Shown piece by piece: positions 23,025 to 32,300 of a DNA stretch of 43,521 nt (position 1 is the stretch's first letter; each line of letters opens with the position of its first letter). The position numbers and the translations under genes are program-made. This DNA comes from Nitrospira sp. (GTDB lineage Bacteria; Nitrospirota; Nitrospiria; Nitrospirales; Nitrospiraceae), in contig JAOUHJ010000024.1 in NCBI GenBank assembly GCA_029865225.1, forward strand, positions 1-43,521, given 5' to 3'. The notes beneath the pieces were generated by a model that worked only from the letters and a program-made list of their open reading frames with translations, searched no databases and was not told the origin of the DNA.

Positions 23025-26000
23025 TCATAGATGCTCCACACACCGGAACTGCTCGAACAACCCCGGTCTGAACGGATTCTTATGAGTGGCCGTTCGCAGG
23101 TCATATTGCACCTTCACCGCTTGGCCATCCGCAGCAGGAAGGTCCCACTGCACGCGATATTGCGCGTCTCCCGCGACAGACGACACCCGTCCCGCTTCGA
23201 TGAGGCGGAAGAGTCCCCACAGGTCCTTCACTTCCCGCGTAATCCAGGTTCCGTTCATTTGGACTTGCAGCAACGCTCCGGCTGCCGGCGTAGGTCCCGG
23301 CCATTTCACCTCTTCCCATTCCTGCGGCCCATTCTGATATCGGAGTGCTTGTCCGCCCACTTCGAGACGAATCTCCGTAACAGACCGGACCCCACCGAGC
23401 ACCGGATGCGGATACACCTCAAACGAGATGCCAGGACTCATGCTGCCCCGTGGGAACAAGCTTTCTGAGAGCATCCTGGCATGGGTCAGGGACTCCACAA
23501 ACTCCTCGGAAAGGTTCATGCCGACGTTTGCCCACTGCTTCAGCTCCCAATGATCCGCACCTTCCACGATGAACGGCTTGAGTTCAGCTTGATAGAATTT
23601 CCACAGCAGACCGTTTTCGGGATGGAACACGTCCGACAAGTCCGCGATGGGCGCATCCCCACCGACCTGACGAAACGGGTAATGTCCTTCCACATTGCGC
23701 AGGCACGCAGGGTACACTTCCGCTTCCCACCGCTTGGCAGCCTCGGCTTTGGCCCGTTCCAGCACACCCCTCATCGTCATCATCCACGGTTCGCCCAGGA
23801 GTGGCGCAACGATCTCTCGTGTTTCCGGATCAAGCTTTTGCAACAAACCATCCGTCCCGTTCATGGCCTGAAGGATATCGTTGGGCTTCCCCGATACGAT
23901 GCTTTCAGCCAAAGCCTTCATATCCGCCGCCGGACTTTCCGCACGCAAAATCGGACGGACGGCTTGTTGGACTTTCCTGACATCGGTGAGGTACTTGATC
24001 AGCGGAGCCTCCTCTTTCGCATCCTTCGGAGCATGGAGTAGCCGATCCAGTCCTTTGAATCGAAGCGTGACCGAGCCTGAGAAATCATTGGGGTCGGCCA
24101 AGCGGCGAATCAGTTCTTCTGTATCCTTCACCGAACCACCGATAGCACTGCTTCCCTCGATACCGAGTTGCTGTTTGATCTTGCTCAAGATCCCTGTCGC
24201 CGTCTCCTGGAGCTTCGACAGCCCTTCAGGCTCAGGAACTGTGTTCTGCACGACCGCCTCGAACACCCGTTGAATGGGCGAATCACCGGACGCCAACAGA
24301 CTGAGTTCCTCATCGACATTACTCGGCGTCACAACGGGTTTCATGCGGAGCGAACGGAGAAATTCTCGCCAGTGACGAACGTAGTCTCGGAAATACTGCT
24401 GTTTGATTCCTTTATCAAGCTGGGCCACCTCGACTTCCGGTTCTCCGATAATCCAGCCTTCGTCTCCCGATTCTTCCAAGATTTTTGCGACACTGGCCTG
24501 AAACGGACCTTTCCACCCGGCCATCGTATAGACCCCTGGGACCTCATAGTCACTCGTAATCGTGCCTTGGAGAGGTCCCTGAAGCACGTGATCCACCGTG
24601 AATGGCTTCACTAGGTCTTCGGCTTCGCGTTTGCTGAGCGAATAGATACGCTGCATCCTCGGAACCTGCCTAAGCTGCTCCTGCACCTCTCGAACAAGTC
24701 GAACATCCAAGACCAACCGTTCGGCATGCTCTCTTGCTAAATAATGACTGTAGAGGAACATCTGCTTGAACACCCGCTGTTCAAGCTCCTCCGGAACCGG
24801 CTCCTCAGACACCATCGCCTTCAACCTGTCCCCCCAATACTCGTTTAACCAACGGTTCAGATACTGCGCTTTGAGGTGATGAGGATCGCCCAGCATCAGA
24901 TAGGCCTTGAGTAAGGAGTACGCCTCGTCATACTCTCCTCGAAGGGCTCCCGTCCCTTCGGATATCACCGTCATCTGTTTCAGACGTGCCTCCATCTCAC
25001 GCTTCGTCTCCGCCAAAAATAGTCGTGAGAAGTACCGCCCATACACTTCACCCACCTCTTCCCTCAGACGATAGCCTTGATAAAATTCAGCCAGATGCAG
25101 CGGAACACCCTGCTGTTCGATGTCGAGCAGTTCCTTGAACCGATCACCCAGTTCCCCGATGTACTCGATACTTTGCTGAAAGTGGTCAGGATCGAGCGCG
25201 AAGTCCGGTGGTTGAAGAGCGGCTGACAATGTAGAGTTCAACAGCCGCTTGTTGCCGATGAATGAAATCGAGAGCCCACCAATCGCCACCACCGCGAACA
25301 ACACTGAGATCGCCAATGCCCCCACCCGCAGATACCCACGCTGGCGAAACACCATGGAGGAGGGATTGACGAGATGTTGGTCCGGGAAAATAATGTCCAA
25401 GAACAATTCCTTGAGAAAATAGCTTTTGGGTTCCTTCGGCATGACGGACACCAGATTCGTGTCGGATAGGCCGGAAGCGCGACTGACCGCCCCAAGGATT
25501 CGATCGATCGGCGTTCCCTCCTGCGTGCCGCTCGTAAAATAGAATCCACGAAATAGCGGGCTCTCCTGGTACGCGTTGCCATGAAACAAGGTGTCAATGA
25601 ATCGTGTCAGTCGATCAGTGGCGGAGGCCATTTGAAGCGGAAAGCCGAAAATGTTGACTTTCTGGCTGCCTCGGGTCGTCGACATTCTCGGCAACCGGCG
25701 CTCATGGAGGACCGACAACAATCGCTCAAACTCTCGTTGAAATGATGCTGCCGGTGTCTGATTGCTACGGTCTGATTTTGCGAAGGTGCAGCCCCAGATG
25801 CGCTCTCGCTCGGTTCGATTCAGTTCCTCGAAGAATTCGACAAACCCTTGAACAAGGTCACACTTGGTAAACATGACATACACGGGGCACACCACGCCGA
25901 GCCGCTTGATGAGTTCCTCAATGCGCGCCCGTATCTGCTTGGCATGTGCTTGAACGTCTTCATCGCTCCCCTGAATCACGTCGGCGATAGAAATGGTGGC

Positions 26001-26657
26001 AATGACTCCGTTGAGAGGTTTCTGACCCCGATGCTTCCGAAGCAGGTCGAGGAATGCGAGCCACTCCTCCTGGTCTTCAGTCTGGGTGACATATCGACCT
26101 GCCGTATCCAGTAAGACTCCCGCGTTCGTAAACCACCAATCACAATTCCTCGTCCCCCCCAAACCCTGAAGTCCCTGCCCATCCCGACCCAACGCCGGGA
26201 ACTGGAGGCCAGAATGCCGAAGGGCCGTGCTTTTCCCCGATGCCGGCGGGCCGATGAACATATACCAAGGAAGCGAGTAGAGAGCCGATTTCCCGTTGAC
26301 CCCGTTCCCGAGTTTGGATTCTTTGAGTGCCGCAATTCCCTTTTCAAATTGAATGCGGACCGCTTCAATGTCTTCCCTTCTATCCGATCTCCCACGTTGA
26401 CTCTCTTTTCGTAGCGAGGCCTCCAGTCGTGCGGCTCGCTTTTGAGCCACCAGGTGCCGTACAACATAGACAGTCGCCCGCAGCACCACGAGTCCGATGA
26501 TGGCCTGAACCCGCGAATCGACCGACTCGAGTCCGATCCACGGGCCAGCAAACCACACCAGCGCCACAAGACACACGACGGCGAGTTCTGCAGCCAGTTG
26601 CGGCTGCCTCAAAAACGCGAGCACCGACGATCTGATCACAGCAAAGAGGCGTTTCAT
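23025..26657 (-). CDS. tssM: TssM (IcmF) inner-membrane complex protein
   Basis: The 1210-residue product has two N-terminal membrane segments (about 22-40 and 50-68) and a third near 440-463. Between them is a cytoplasmic nucleotide-binding domain with Walker A GPPASGKST (136-144) and NCDWWFTNAGVLLDTAGRY, the classic IcmF text. The long periplasmic part ends in the beta-rich FEVYPHPVLGGVRSVTEIRL region and a GPTPAAGALLQVQ segment, the TssJ-contacting C-terminus. TssM spans the envelope with TssL and TssJ. No peptidoglycan-binding domain is attached. Its ATG overlaps the tssL stop as ATGA. Confidence 0.96.
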   Translation of the reverse strand: MKRLFAVIRSSVLAFLRQPQLAAELAVVCLVALVWFAGPWIGLESVDSRVQAIIGLVVLRATVYVVRHLVAQKRAARLEASLRKESQRGRSDRREDIEAVRIQFEKGIAALKESKLGNGVNGKSALYSLPWYMFIGPPASGKSTALRHSGLQFPALGRDGQGLQGLGGTRNCDWWFTNAGVLLDTAGRYVTQTEDQEEWLAFLDLLRKHRGQKPLNGVIATISIADVIQGSDEDVQAHAKQIRARIEELIKRLGVVCPVYVMFTKCDLVQGFVEFFEELNRTERERIWGCTFAKSDRSNQTPAASFQREFERLLSVLHERRLPRMSTTRGSQKVNIFGFPLQMASATDRLTRFIDTLFHGNAYQESPLFRGFYFTSGTQEGTPIDRILGAVSRASGLSDTNLVSVMPKEPKSYFLKELFLDIIFPDQHLVNPSSMVFRQRGYLRVGALAISVLFAVVAIGGLSISFIGNKRLLNSTLSAALQPPDFALDPDHFQQSIEYIGELGDRFKELLDIEQQGVPLHLAEFYQGYRLREEVGEVYGRYFSRLFLAETKREMEARLKQMTVISEGTGALRGEYDEAYSLLKAYLMLGDPHHLKAQYLNRWLNEYWGDRLKAMVSEEPVPEELEQRVFKQMFLYSHYLAREHAERLVLDVRLVREVQEQLRQVPRMQRIYSLSKREAEDLVKPFTVDHVLQGPLQGTITSDYEVPGVYTMAGWKGPFQASVAKILEESGDEGWIIGEPEVEVAQLDKGIKQQYFRDYVRHWREFLRSLRMKPVVTPSNVDEELSLLASGDSPIQRVFEAVVQNTVPEPEGLSKLQETATGILSKIKQQLGIEGSSAIGGSVKDTEELIRRLADPNDFSGSVTLRFKGLDRLLHAPKDAKEEAPLIKYLTDVRKVQQAVRPILRAESPAADMKALAESIVSGKPNDILQAMNGTDGLLQKLDPETREIVAPLLGEPWMMTMRGVLERAKAEAAKRWEAEVYPACLRNVEGHYPFRQVGGDAPIADLSDVFHPENGLLWKFYQAELKPFIVEGADHWELKQWANVGMNLSEEFVESLTHARMLSESLFPRGSMSPGISFEVYPHPVLGGVRSVTEIRLEVGGQALRYQNGPQEWEEVKWPGPTPAAGALLQVQMNGTWITREVKDLWGLFRLIEAGRVSSVAGDAQYRVQWDLPAADGQAVKVQYDLRTATHKNPFRPGLFEQFRCVEHL

Positions 26658-27343
26658 ACGGCAGACTCCTGGAGGATCTTCTTCAGCTGGTCCAACACCT
26701 GACCAACATCCTGATTAATCACAAAGGCAAGCGCGAGATAGAAGAGCAAGACAATGCCGGCGCTTGTCGCCAATACCACCCAGGCGGGCAACTCACGTTT
26801 TACGAGTTCCATCAGCTCTTCTGGACGTCGCCCGTGAGGAGATAACTCCAGCGCATCCCCCCGCTTTGCTTGCACTTCTCTCGTCACATCTTCAATCAGT
26901 CCTCGCAATCGCTCCCGCTCATGCAAGCGATACTGGCCCTCGAACCCGAAGATCAGACACAGACCGTACACTTCCAGCAAGTTTGCATCGAGAGGAGATC
27001 CTCGCCTGATAGTATCCAGACGTCTAAAAAATCCCTCTCCGGCCACAAACTCCCCGAAGAAATCGTATTGGAGCGGTCGCGAGGCCCACTGTTCCCGGTA
27101 GGTCCATTGAGAGTTGATGATCATCTCATCGAGATACGCCGCAACGGCATAGCGCGCATGAGCCACCGTATCCGAAGGAATTCCGTTCTTCTTCGCAGCT
27201 TCGTCAGCCTGCTGAAAGAGATGGTGTAACCTCGTCCGAAGATGATCAGGACTCCCAATGTCTCTTGTCTCCTTGAGATAGGAGCCGAGGACCAATAGAT
27301 CGCTGAAGACTTCCGTGATGCGTTTTGTTCGCTCTTCCGACAC
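26654..27343 (-). CDS. tssL: TssL (DotU) inner-membrane protein, short form
   Basis: The start is GTG 27343, with GGAG 9 nt upstream; the product has 229 residues. The cytoplasmic domain has the DotU signatures: ARYAVAAYLDEMIINSQW, PLQYDFFGEFVAGEGFFRRL, and LEVYGLCLIFGFEGQYRLH. A single C-terminal membrane anchor (LPAWVVLATSAGIVLLFYLA, near 186-205) follows. The OmpA-like peptidoglycan-binding extension of long TssL proteins is absent, as is TagL, so anchoring to the wall must use another factor. It lies 13 nt after tssK. Confidence 0.94.
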   Translation of the reverse strand: MSEERTKRITEVFSDLLVLGSYLKETRDIGSPDHLRTRLHHLFQQADEAAKKNGIPSDTVAHARYAVAAYLDEMIINSQWTYREQWASRPLQYDFFGEFVAGEGFFRRLDTIRRGSPLDANLLEVYGLCLIFGFEGQYRLHERERLRGLIEDVTREVQAKRGDALELSPHGRRPEELMELVKRELPAWVVLATSAGIVLLFYLALAFVINQDVGQVLDQLKKILQESAV

Positions 27344-27356
27344 GTCTGGATCTCCT

Positions 27357-28697
27357 CTATTCTTTCACTGCGACCAGCTGGACACGGATGCTTTGGACAC
27401 TCTCCGGAATGTGTAGCGCCACAACCTGCGACTTCTTGATCTCCTCCCAAAAGACCCCCCGATCGTCCATTCGGAAGTACTGCGTTCCGTTTTTCATGGG
27501 GAGCGCGATCGGCGGACGAGGCGTATGGAACAGTTTGACGCCCGGCATGGCCGCGGCGACGATTTCTTTGAGTTTGCTGGGCGACCCGACCCTCACCTGA
27601 TTCGGCACGAGGTGACGGACCTGATCCTCTGACATGTCGCCTGAGGCCATGACAAAGAACTGCGCAGACGCGAAGAGTCGGCTCTCCGGCACACGGCCTA
27701 CCCACACATTGTCGCCGCTGCTCTCCAAGGGGATTGAGATATACCGAGTCGGTGTGACCCCCTCGACGATGGACCGAATGCGCTTGTCCAAGGCATCAAA
27801 GGTTCTACCCAAATTCTCGTGCTGATAGGCCGGAAGATCCGGCGACTCCCCAGGTGGAAGCAGTATCTGCAAGTGACCGGCAAGCCGAACCAAGGCGGTG
27901 TAGAGCGTCTCAGGATGGACGCGTTCGATCTGACTCAAGTGCTGCAGCACGGGCAAATGCGTCGACACGGCTGTGACCAGCGTGAATTTTCCGAGGTCCG
28001 TTCCAATCAGCTCCAGGACCCCGCGCTGGGCATCGGAGAAGGTCGCTCGTTTGGCAACCAGCAGTTCGATGAGTCCCCTCAAGAGTCGCAATAGATAGGG
28101 GGACGCGCTCACCCACACACAGGGCGGGATATACGTCTCCCGCAGTCCCACGGTGCCACTTGGGAGACGAACTACTTCACCAATCTTGATGGCCGCCGTG
28201 TCGGCGGTTTCTTCTCCGCTGAAGAAGATCCGCAGATTCTTCTTCGCCACGAGCACTTCACGAGGATTGTCACCCGTAGTGGTATCAATGACTTCGATGT
28301 GCTCCGCAAGAAATCGTGGCAATCGCGAGCCGGATTCCTTGCCCAGTTGGCAGGCCATACTGTCGGATCGCTCCACAGGAATTCCCAAAAAGACACTGAG
28401 ACTCTCCATCGCCGGTTGAAATAGCTCGGTAAACACCCGGGTCGACGGCGCCCCGTCTTCGTCCGGGATTTCGATCACCAGTCCATCCGGCAAGACGACA
28501 CAGCACTTCAGTAACGTGAGGCGCCCATTGGCCAGTCCGTCATGATCGATGTCGAGACTGGTCACGCCCCACGCAAAGGGATCATGAATTCTGAACCGAT
28601 CGGTGATCAGCCCTTCCGTATGCCTGTCCCATTGTTGAAAGTGCTGCGGAGTCAATAACAACCCCTCACTCCACACCACGCGTCGATTCATCGTCAT
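27357..28697 (-). CDS. tssK: TssK baseplate-membrane connector
   Basis: This 446-residue protein starts MTMNRRVVWSEGLLLTPQHF, then QQWDRHTEGLITDRFRIH, the usual TssK opening. Further marks are FELLEQ-type P.LRLLRGLIELLVAKRATF, LYTALVRLAGHLQILLPPGE, and FFVMASGDMSEDQ. TssK trimers link the baseplate wedge to TssL/TssM and resemble phage receptor-binding proteins. The ribosome binding site AGGAGGG is 14 nt from the ATG. It follows tssJ by 23 nt. Confidence 0.95.
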   Translation of the reverse strand: MTMNRRVVWSEGLLLTPQHFQQWDRHTEGLITDRFRIHDPFAWGVTSLDIDHDGLANGRLTLLKCCVVLPDGLVIEIPDEDGAPSTRVFTELFQPAMESLSVFLGIPVERSDSMACQLGKESGSRLPRFLAEHIEVIDTTTGDNPREVLVAKKNLRIFFSGEETADTAAIKIGEVVRLPSGTVGLRETYIPPCVWVSASPYLLRLLRGLIELLVAKRATFSDAQRGVLELIGTDLGKFTLVTAVSTHLPVLQHLSQIERVHPETLYTALVRLAGHLQILLPPGESPDLPAYQHENLGRTFDALDKRIRSIVEGVTPTRYISIPLESSGDNVWVGRVPESRLFASAQFFVMASGDMSEDQVRHLVPNQVRVGSPSKLKEIVAAAMPGVKLFHTPRPPIALPMKNGTQYFRMDDRGVFWEEIKKSQVVALHIPESVQSIRVQLVAVKE

Positions 28698-28720
28698 GGC
28701 AGTGCCGTCTTCCCTCCTCG

Positions 28721-29245
28721 TTAGTTGGCGACCTTAATCATGTTCTTATCGACCTTCACTTTGACCTTCGGCGTGAACGGATTGAGCGAGGACGATGTGG
28801 CTTCAGCCACCTGTCGCCACCCTTCCACATCTGGCTGCCGAAACAATGCCATCACACCGATATAGGCAGCCCCATGCTTCACATCGAGATCGATATACAA
28901 GTCGGCCTTTTTCTCTGGATGAACCATGAGTTCCTTCCGATCCAAGAGGTCGTCCTCGAGTACTTCCTTGTCGCCCTTCCAGAGGGCTTTAAACGTCGCC
29001 TGTTGGAATCGCTCTCGCTCCTTCAACTGATACACGCGCACCAGCACCGGCTGCGAGTCGCCGGCATCATTGAGATTGATCTTGTCCGTCGGCACCATCT
29101 GCACACGCCATTTCTTCGTCTCACTGCTGCAACCCATGCCAAGCAGCAGCACGAGCAGACACAGGACGCCGGTACTAGGAACGCGTCCTCGTTTTGTGAA
29201 CCGACAAATACCCTTTCGCAAAATAGGGAGCCAGGATCCGTTCAA
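28721..29245 (-). CDS. tssJ: TssJ outer-membrane lipoprotein
   Basis: The longest frame starts at TTG 29245, inside the end of the fha gene. The true start is uncertain, as a shorter non-ATG start before the signal peptide is possible. A hydrophobic signal (TGVLCLLVLLLGMGCSS) ends in a lipobox with Cys39. After it come DSQPVLVRVYQLKERERFQQ, FKALWKGDKEVL, DLLDRKELMVHPEKK, and AAYIGVMALFRQPDVEGWRQ, all TssJ (SciN) text. The lipoprotein sits in the outer membrane and binds the TssM C-terminus. The length is normal. Confidence 0.9.
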   Translation of the reverse strand: MNGSWLPILRKGICRFTKRGRVPSTGVLCLLVLLLGMGCSSETKKWRVQMVPTDKINLNDAGDSQPVLVRVYQLKERERFQQATFKALWKGDKEVLEDDLLDRKELMVHPEKKADLYIDLDVKHGAAYIGVMALFRQPDVEGWRQVAEATSSSLNPFTPKVKVKVDKNMIKVAN

Positions 29246-30437
29246 AGACTTTCACCTCCTCTTCGCACAGTTGTCGATGTGTGTCCTTATAGCGGCGCCA
29301 GGCAGCCGCCTCGGTACGAACCGTTCTGCCACCCAACAGGCCAAGGCCTTTCTCCTTCGATCGATTGCCTGTCCCTTTTTCCAACTTGTCGGGGTCTAAC
29401 TCTTTGAGTAGCCCGCGAATGCATTCCCGAAACCCAGCCATGAGCCCAAGCTGATGCACCGTGAGATCATGAAACGCCTCGGTGAGACTCGCCGTCGCTT
29501 GCTCATCCGAGAGTCCCTTGGACCTGGGATCCAGGAGAATACTGGCAATCTCCTCGGCGTCCTCTGCGGATTTGATAGGATTCGGTGTCCAAGCCAGGAT
29601 CCGCGTCGCTTCGACTTCGAACTCTTTTTGAAATGCTCTTCGCCCCCGCACAGCATCCGCCAACCCGGCACAGACGACTTGAAGTACGGCGGCCAGCTGG
29701 GACGCCAGTTGTTCCGAGTTGAGTGTGCTTCCGAACAAGGCCAGCTTTTCACCGACCCTGCTCGCAGCATCGTCAGTGAGCCACTTCCGGCCACGACTGA
29801 GCCGACGAGCCTGCCCGGATGCGACGTCGACGTTCGACACCGGTGTTGGTTTCTCCATCGCGACAGCATCACCGGTTGAGGAGCACAGAGCCGTCCGTAG
29901 AGACTGAATGGCAGCCCGTGCTCGGCCATCGTCATATCCATCAATGGCCCGACAGAGCACATGATCGAGGTACTGTTCCACATCGGTGTCCGATGCTGGG
30001 TCCCACTTTCCATAGGCTCGCTGCAGGAGATAGCGGAGCCGCTCAGAGTCGCTCGCTGGTCCCTCAGAGGATGAGCTTGTGCACGGGACATCCGCAGAAC
30101 CAGCCGGAGGCGTCGCCACCCCGGTGGCACATCGAAACAACAACTCATACGAGCCGACAGCGATCCGGTCACCGTCGTGTAGCGGATGCTCCTGGCTCGG
30201 GATAATTCGTGCTCCGTTGAGCATGGTTCCATTGGTACTTCCGACATCGATGAGGTTCCAGACGCCATGTTTCTCACGAAGTTCAGCATGTTTCGTGGAT
30301 ACCACCCGCGTGGGATCCTTCAACACACAGGTATTCCCCCCACCCCGCCCAATCGTGATTCGATGTTGATCGAGCGTTTGCTCCGCCGTTTGCTCCCGTC
30401 CATCTTCCACCCATTGGGTAATTAACTTGCAGTGCAT
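29175..30437 (-). CDS. fha: Fha/TagH, FHA-domain T6SS scaffold
   Basis: The preferred start is ATG 30437, just after the previous stop (TGACGGCATG); GTG 30461 would overlap that gene. The product is 420 residues. An FHA domain fills residues 20-100: RITIGRGGGNTCVLKD, VVSTKHAELRE, IDVGSTNGTMLNGARII. The C-terminal 200 residues carry the VasC/ImpI-type domain: LTEAFHDLTVHQLGLMAGFR, ECIRGLLKELDPDKLE and FERILAPYFAKGYLS. FHA domains read phosphothreonine; Fha proteins switch on assembly and are opposed by TagF. A partner kinase is not obvious here except for the odd gene upstream. Confidence 0.87.
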   Translation of the reverse strand: MHCKLITQWVEDGREQTAEQTLDQHRITIGRGGGNTCVLKDPTRVVSTKHAELREKHGVWNLIDVGSTNGTMLNGARIIPSQEHPLHDGDRIAVGSYELLFRCATGVATPPAGSADVPCTSSSSEGPASDSERLRYLLQRAYGKWDPASDTDVEQYLDHVLCRAIDGYDDGRARAAIQSLRTALCSSTGDAVAMEKPTPVSNVDVASGQARRLSRGRKWLTDDAASRVGEKLALFGSTLNSEQLASQLAAVLQVVCAGLADAVRGRRAFQKEFEVEATRILAWTPNPIKSAEDAEEIASILLDPRSKGLSDEQATASLTEAFHDLTVHQLGLMAGFRECIRGLLKELDPDKLEKGTGNRSKEKGLGLLGGRTVRTEAAAWRRYKDTHRQLCEEEVKVFERILAPYFAKGYLSVHKTRTRS

Positions 30438-30441
30438 GCCG

Positions 30442-31689
30442 TCACGAGACACAGACCGCACGGCGGTTCATTGCGTGCTCGCACACACGAAGAATCATCG
30501 CATCACGCTGGTCGGCTTCGAATAGCTCAGTGCGCGCCCGCCTCGCCAGCACCTCAAGCTCCCGTGCTAACCCTCGCGCGGGACTCGGATCGTACGTCGC
30601 CGCCTCACTCGCATAACTAAATCCCTGAATAGTGGAGCAGGCTCGCAACACGGCCACCACCGCATCCCACCAGATGGCCTCAGGAATCTGAGCTTCGGCC
30701 TTGAAACAGTGCGTCGATTCGCTCACTCGATCTTTCACCCGTACATACCTGGCGTAATGATCGTCTTCTTCAAGCCCCTGGACCACCGGCTCTAACCCCT
30801 GGACGATCGAAGGAAGATATTCGCAGGCTCGTGTCCAACACTGCTCATCCGATCCGAGGAGCGCCCGTAACAACAACATGCCGCAACTGTAAACATCATC
30901 GGCGGGTGACACAGCACGATACACCGCAGCTTCCACCGACGAACGCACCGTACCAACCGCACCAGTCACCAACTTCCATTCTTCGAGCGACAGGCAGTCG
31001 GTCCGACCGGTGACGATAATGCCGCGCTCCGGCGATTCAATTTTTCTGGCCCAGAGGTCCATACATCTTCCCCGCTGCTCTCCGATCGGGAGTGAGAGTC
31101 GAAACACATCATGATCGGAGAACTCTTCGGCTTGGAGGCCATCGGCGATCACATGCACACGAATCAACCCCCTCATATGGCCCGGATCATCTTCCGGTAT
31201 CGGATCTATTGATTGAACAAGCGCTGTGACCGAGATCATCTTGCCCATGGGCCAATCCCTCACTCGAGGTGACACATAAGCAAGGTTCATACTTGCAGGG
31301 AGCATCGTGAGGCTGGATGCCATTTCGGCAGGCATATTTTCAAACACCACATGATGCTCGGACTCCCTTGCTACCAGCGACACGGTGGCGTTCCAGTACA
31401 TCGGTAACATGCTCGTACGACGCTCTGGAAACTGGACAATGACCTGTTCTGGATCGATCATCCCACGAGCACTATGGATACGTTCATGTTCATCGGCCAG
31501 GTTGGAGCAGAGTGCATGCATGCCACTGACTTTCAAACACCATACCTCAAGCAATCGTTTTTCCGGGTCGGCCTCGAAAAAGCACCGATCAGAAACCATG
31601 GCATTAGAGCGCGACCGATCGCGCCAGGAGCCATCGAGCAGACCGCAAAACTCATCCCAGGTGAGCGATGAGGGTCCTGTGTCGGACAT
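30442..31689 (-). CDS. Unknown T6SS-linked protein with a kinase-like segment
   Basis: The first gene of the T6SS run encodes 415 residues that I do not recognise as a whole. The first ~230 residues are soluble and mixed in structure (DEFCGLLDGSWRDRSRSNAM, MNLAYVSPRVRDWPMGKM). Near residues 259-276, AVSPADDVYSCGMLLLRALL resembles subdomain IX of eukaryotic-type protein kinases (sDVYSLGxLLyeLL). No glycine loop, VAIK Lys, HRD or DFG motif is visible, so at best it is a kinase relic. Its position directly before fha, where kinase or FHA partners are often encoded, makes a regulatory or scaffolding role plausible. The stop is 4 nt before the fha start. Confidence 0.5.
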   Translation of the reverse strand: MSDTGPSSLTWDEFCGLLDGSWRDRSRSNAMVSDRCFFEADPEKRLLEVWCLKVSGMHALCSNLADEHERIHSARGMIDPEQVIVQFPERRTSMLPMYWNATVSLVARESEHHVVFENMPAEMASSLTMLPASMNLAYVSPRVRDWPMGKMISVTALVQSIDPIPEDDPGHMRGLIRVHVIADGLQAEEFSDHDVFRLSLPIGEQRGRCMDLWARKIESPERGIIVTGRTDCLSLEEWKLVTGAVGTVRSSVEAAVYRAVSPADDVYSCGMLLLRALLGSDEQCWTRACEYLPSIVQGLEPVVQGLEEDDHYARYVRVKDRVSESTHCFKAEAQIPEAIWWDAVVAVLRACSTIQGFSYASEAATYDPSPARGLARELEVLARRARTELFEADQRDAMILRVCEHAMNRRAVCVS

Positions 31690-31729
31690 AGGATTAAAGC
31701 CTCAAGGTTCAGCAATCACAAAACAGAGA

Positions 31730-31745
31730 AGCAAATCCGATACCG
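31730..31745 (-). promoter_or_regulatory. Possible sigma-54 promoter of the first T6SS half-operon
   Basis: On the minus strand the site reads CGGTATCGGATTTGCT. It has GG-N10-GC spacing and a perfect TTGCT -12 element, but a poor -24 box (CGGTAT for TGGCAC). Transcription would start near 31719, about 30 nt before the ATG at 31689. Support comes mainly from the paired motif upstream at 31921-31961 and from the stronger hcp promoter. Confidence 0.4.
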
Positions 31746-31920
31746 GTGTGCCCCGCACAGGGTCCAAGATTCTGATTGGAGAATTTCACAATGCTGACTA
31801 CGTAGACGAAATGCGGCGCCAGACTAAGCGTTCTCATGAGAGAAAGCAAGATGACGTGAGATCATTCTCACGTATTTTTTCACTGAGCGCGGTACTTGTT
31901 TCGTCGCTCAAGTATGAGCA

Positions 31921-31961
31921 AGGTGAATCTGTTTAGATACCAGGTGAATCTGTTTAGATAC
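31921..31961 (+). promoter_or_regulatory. Two tandem copies of the 20-bp motif
   Basis: AGGTGAATCTGTTTAGATAC occurs at 31921-31940 and again, identical, at 31942-31961. The 21-bp period puts both on the same face of the helix. Each contains an imperfect inverted repeat (GAATCT-GTTT-AGATAC). They lie 232-272 nt upstream of the first T6SS gene and also upstream of the divergent gene at 32301. The orientation relative to the T6SS genes is opposite to that of the hcp copy. The rest of 31690-32300 shows no gene. Confidence 0.6.
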
Positions 31962-32214
31962 TATCGTCGGACGCCAAACCCTCCTCGTTTTTCTCAATCA
32001 ACATCAGCGAGTCGTTACAAAACCACTGGATTCCCGGTTTCTGTCCAAGTGAAACCACGTAGCATAGATTTTGCTTTGTGGTTTGCCCAAGCGATCGAGA
32101 GATCAAGGAAACAAGAGCTCTCGCTTCTGCTTAACGTAGGAGACACTAGGTCTATTTTAGACTAGGGCCACTTGGGGAAGATCATTAACACACATGTCCC
32201 TATTCTGAAGAGGG

Positions 32215-32262
32215 ATGGGGGTGTCCCAATTAATCTGCTAGGCTCCGCCCCCATTTTGGGAC
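32215..32262 (+). promoter_or_regulatory. Interlocking hairpins in the leader of the gene at 32301
   Basis: ATGGGGGTG (32215-32223) can pair with CGCCCCCAT (32246-32254), with one G-U pair. GTCCCAA (32223-32229), inside that loop, can pair with TTGGGAC (32256-32262), just outside it. The order of arms is that of an H-type pseudoknot or of two competing hairpins. It ends 38 nt before the ATG at 32301. The first stem followed by TTTT may instead act as a terminator. Confidence 0.35.
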
Positions 32263-32300
32263 GCGAAAGGACTCGTGATATTCACTAGAGGAGCCATCGA

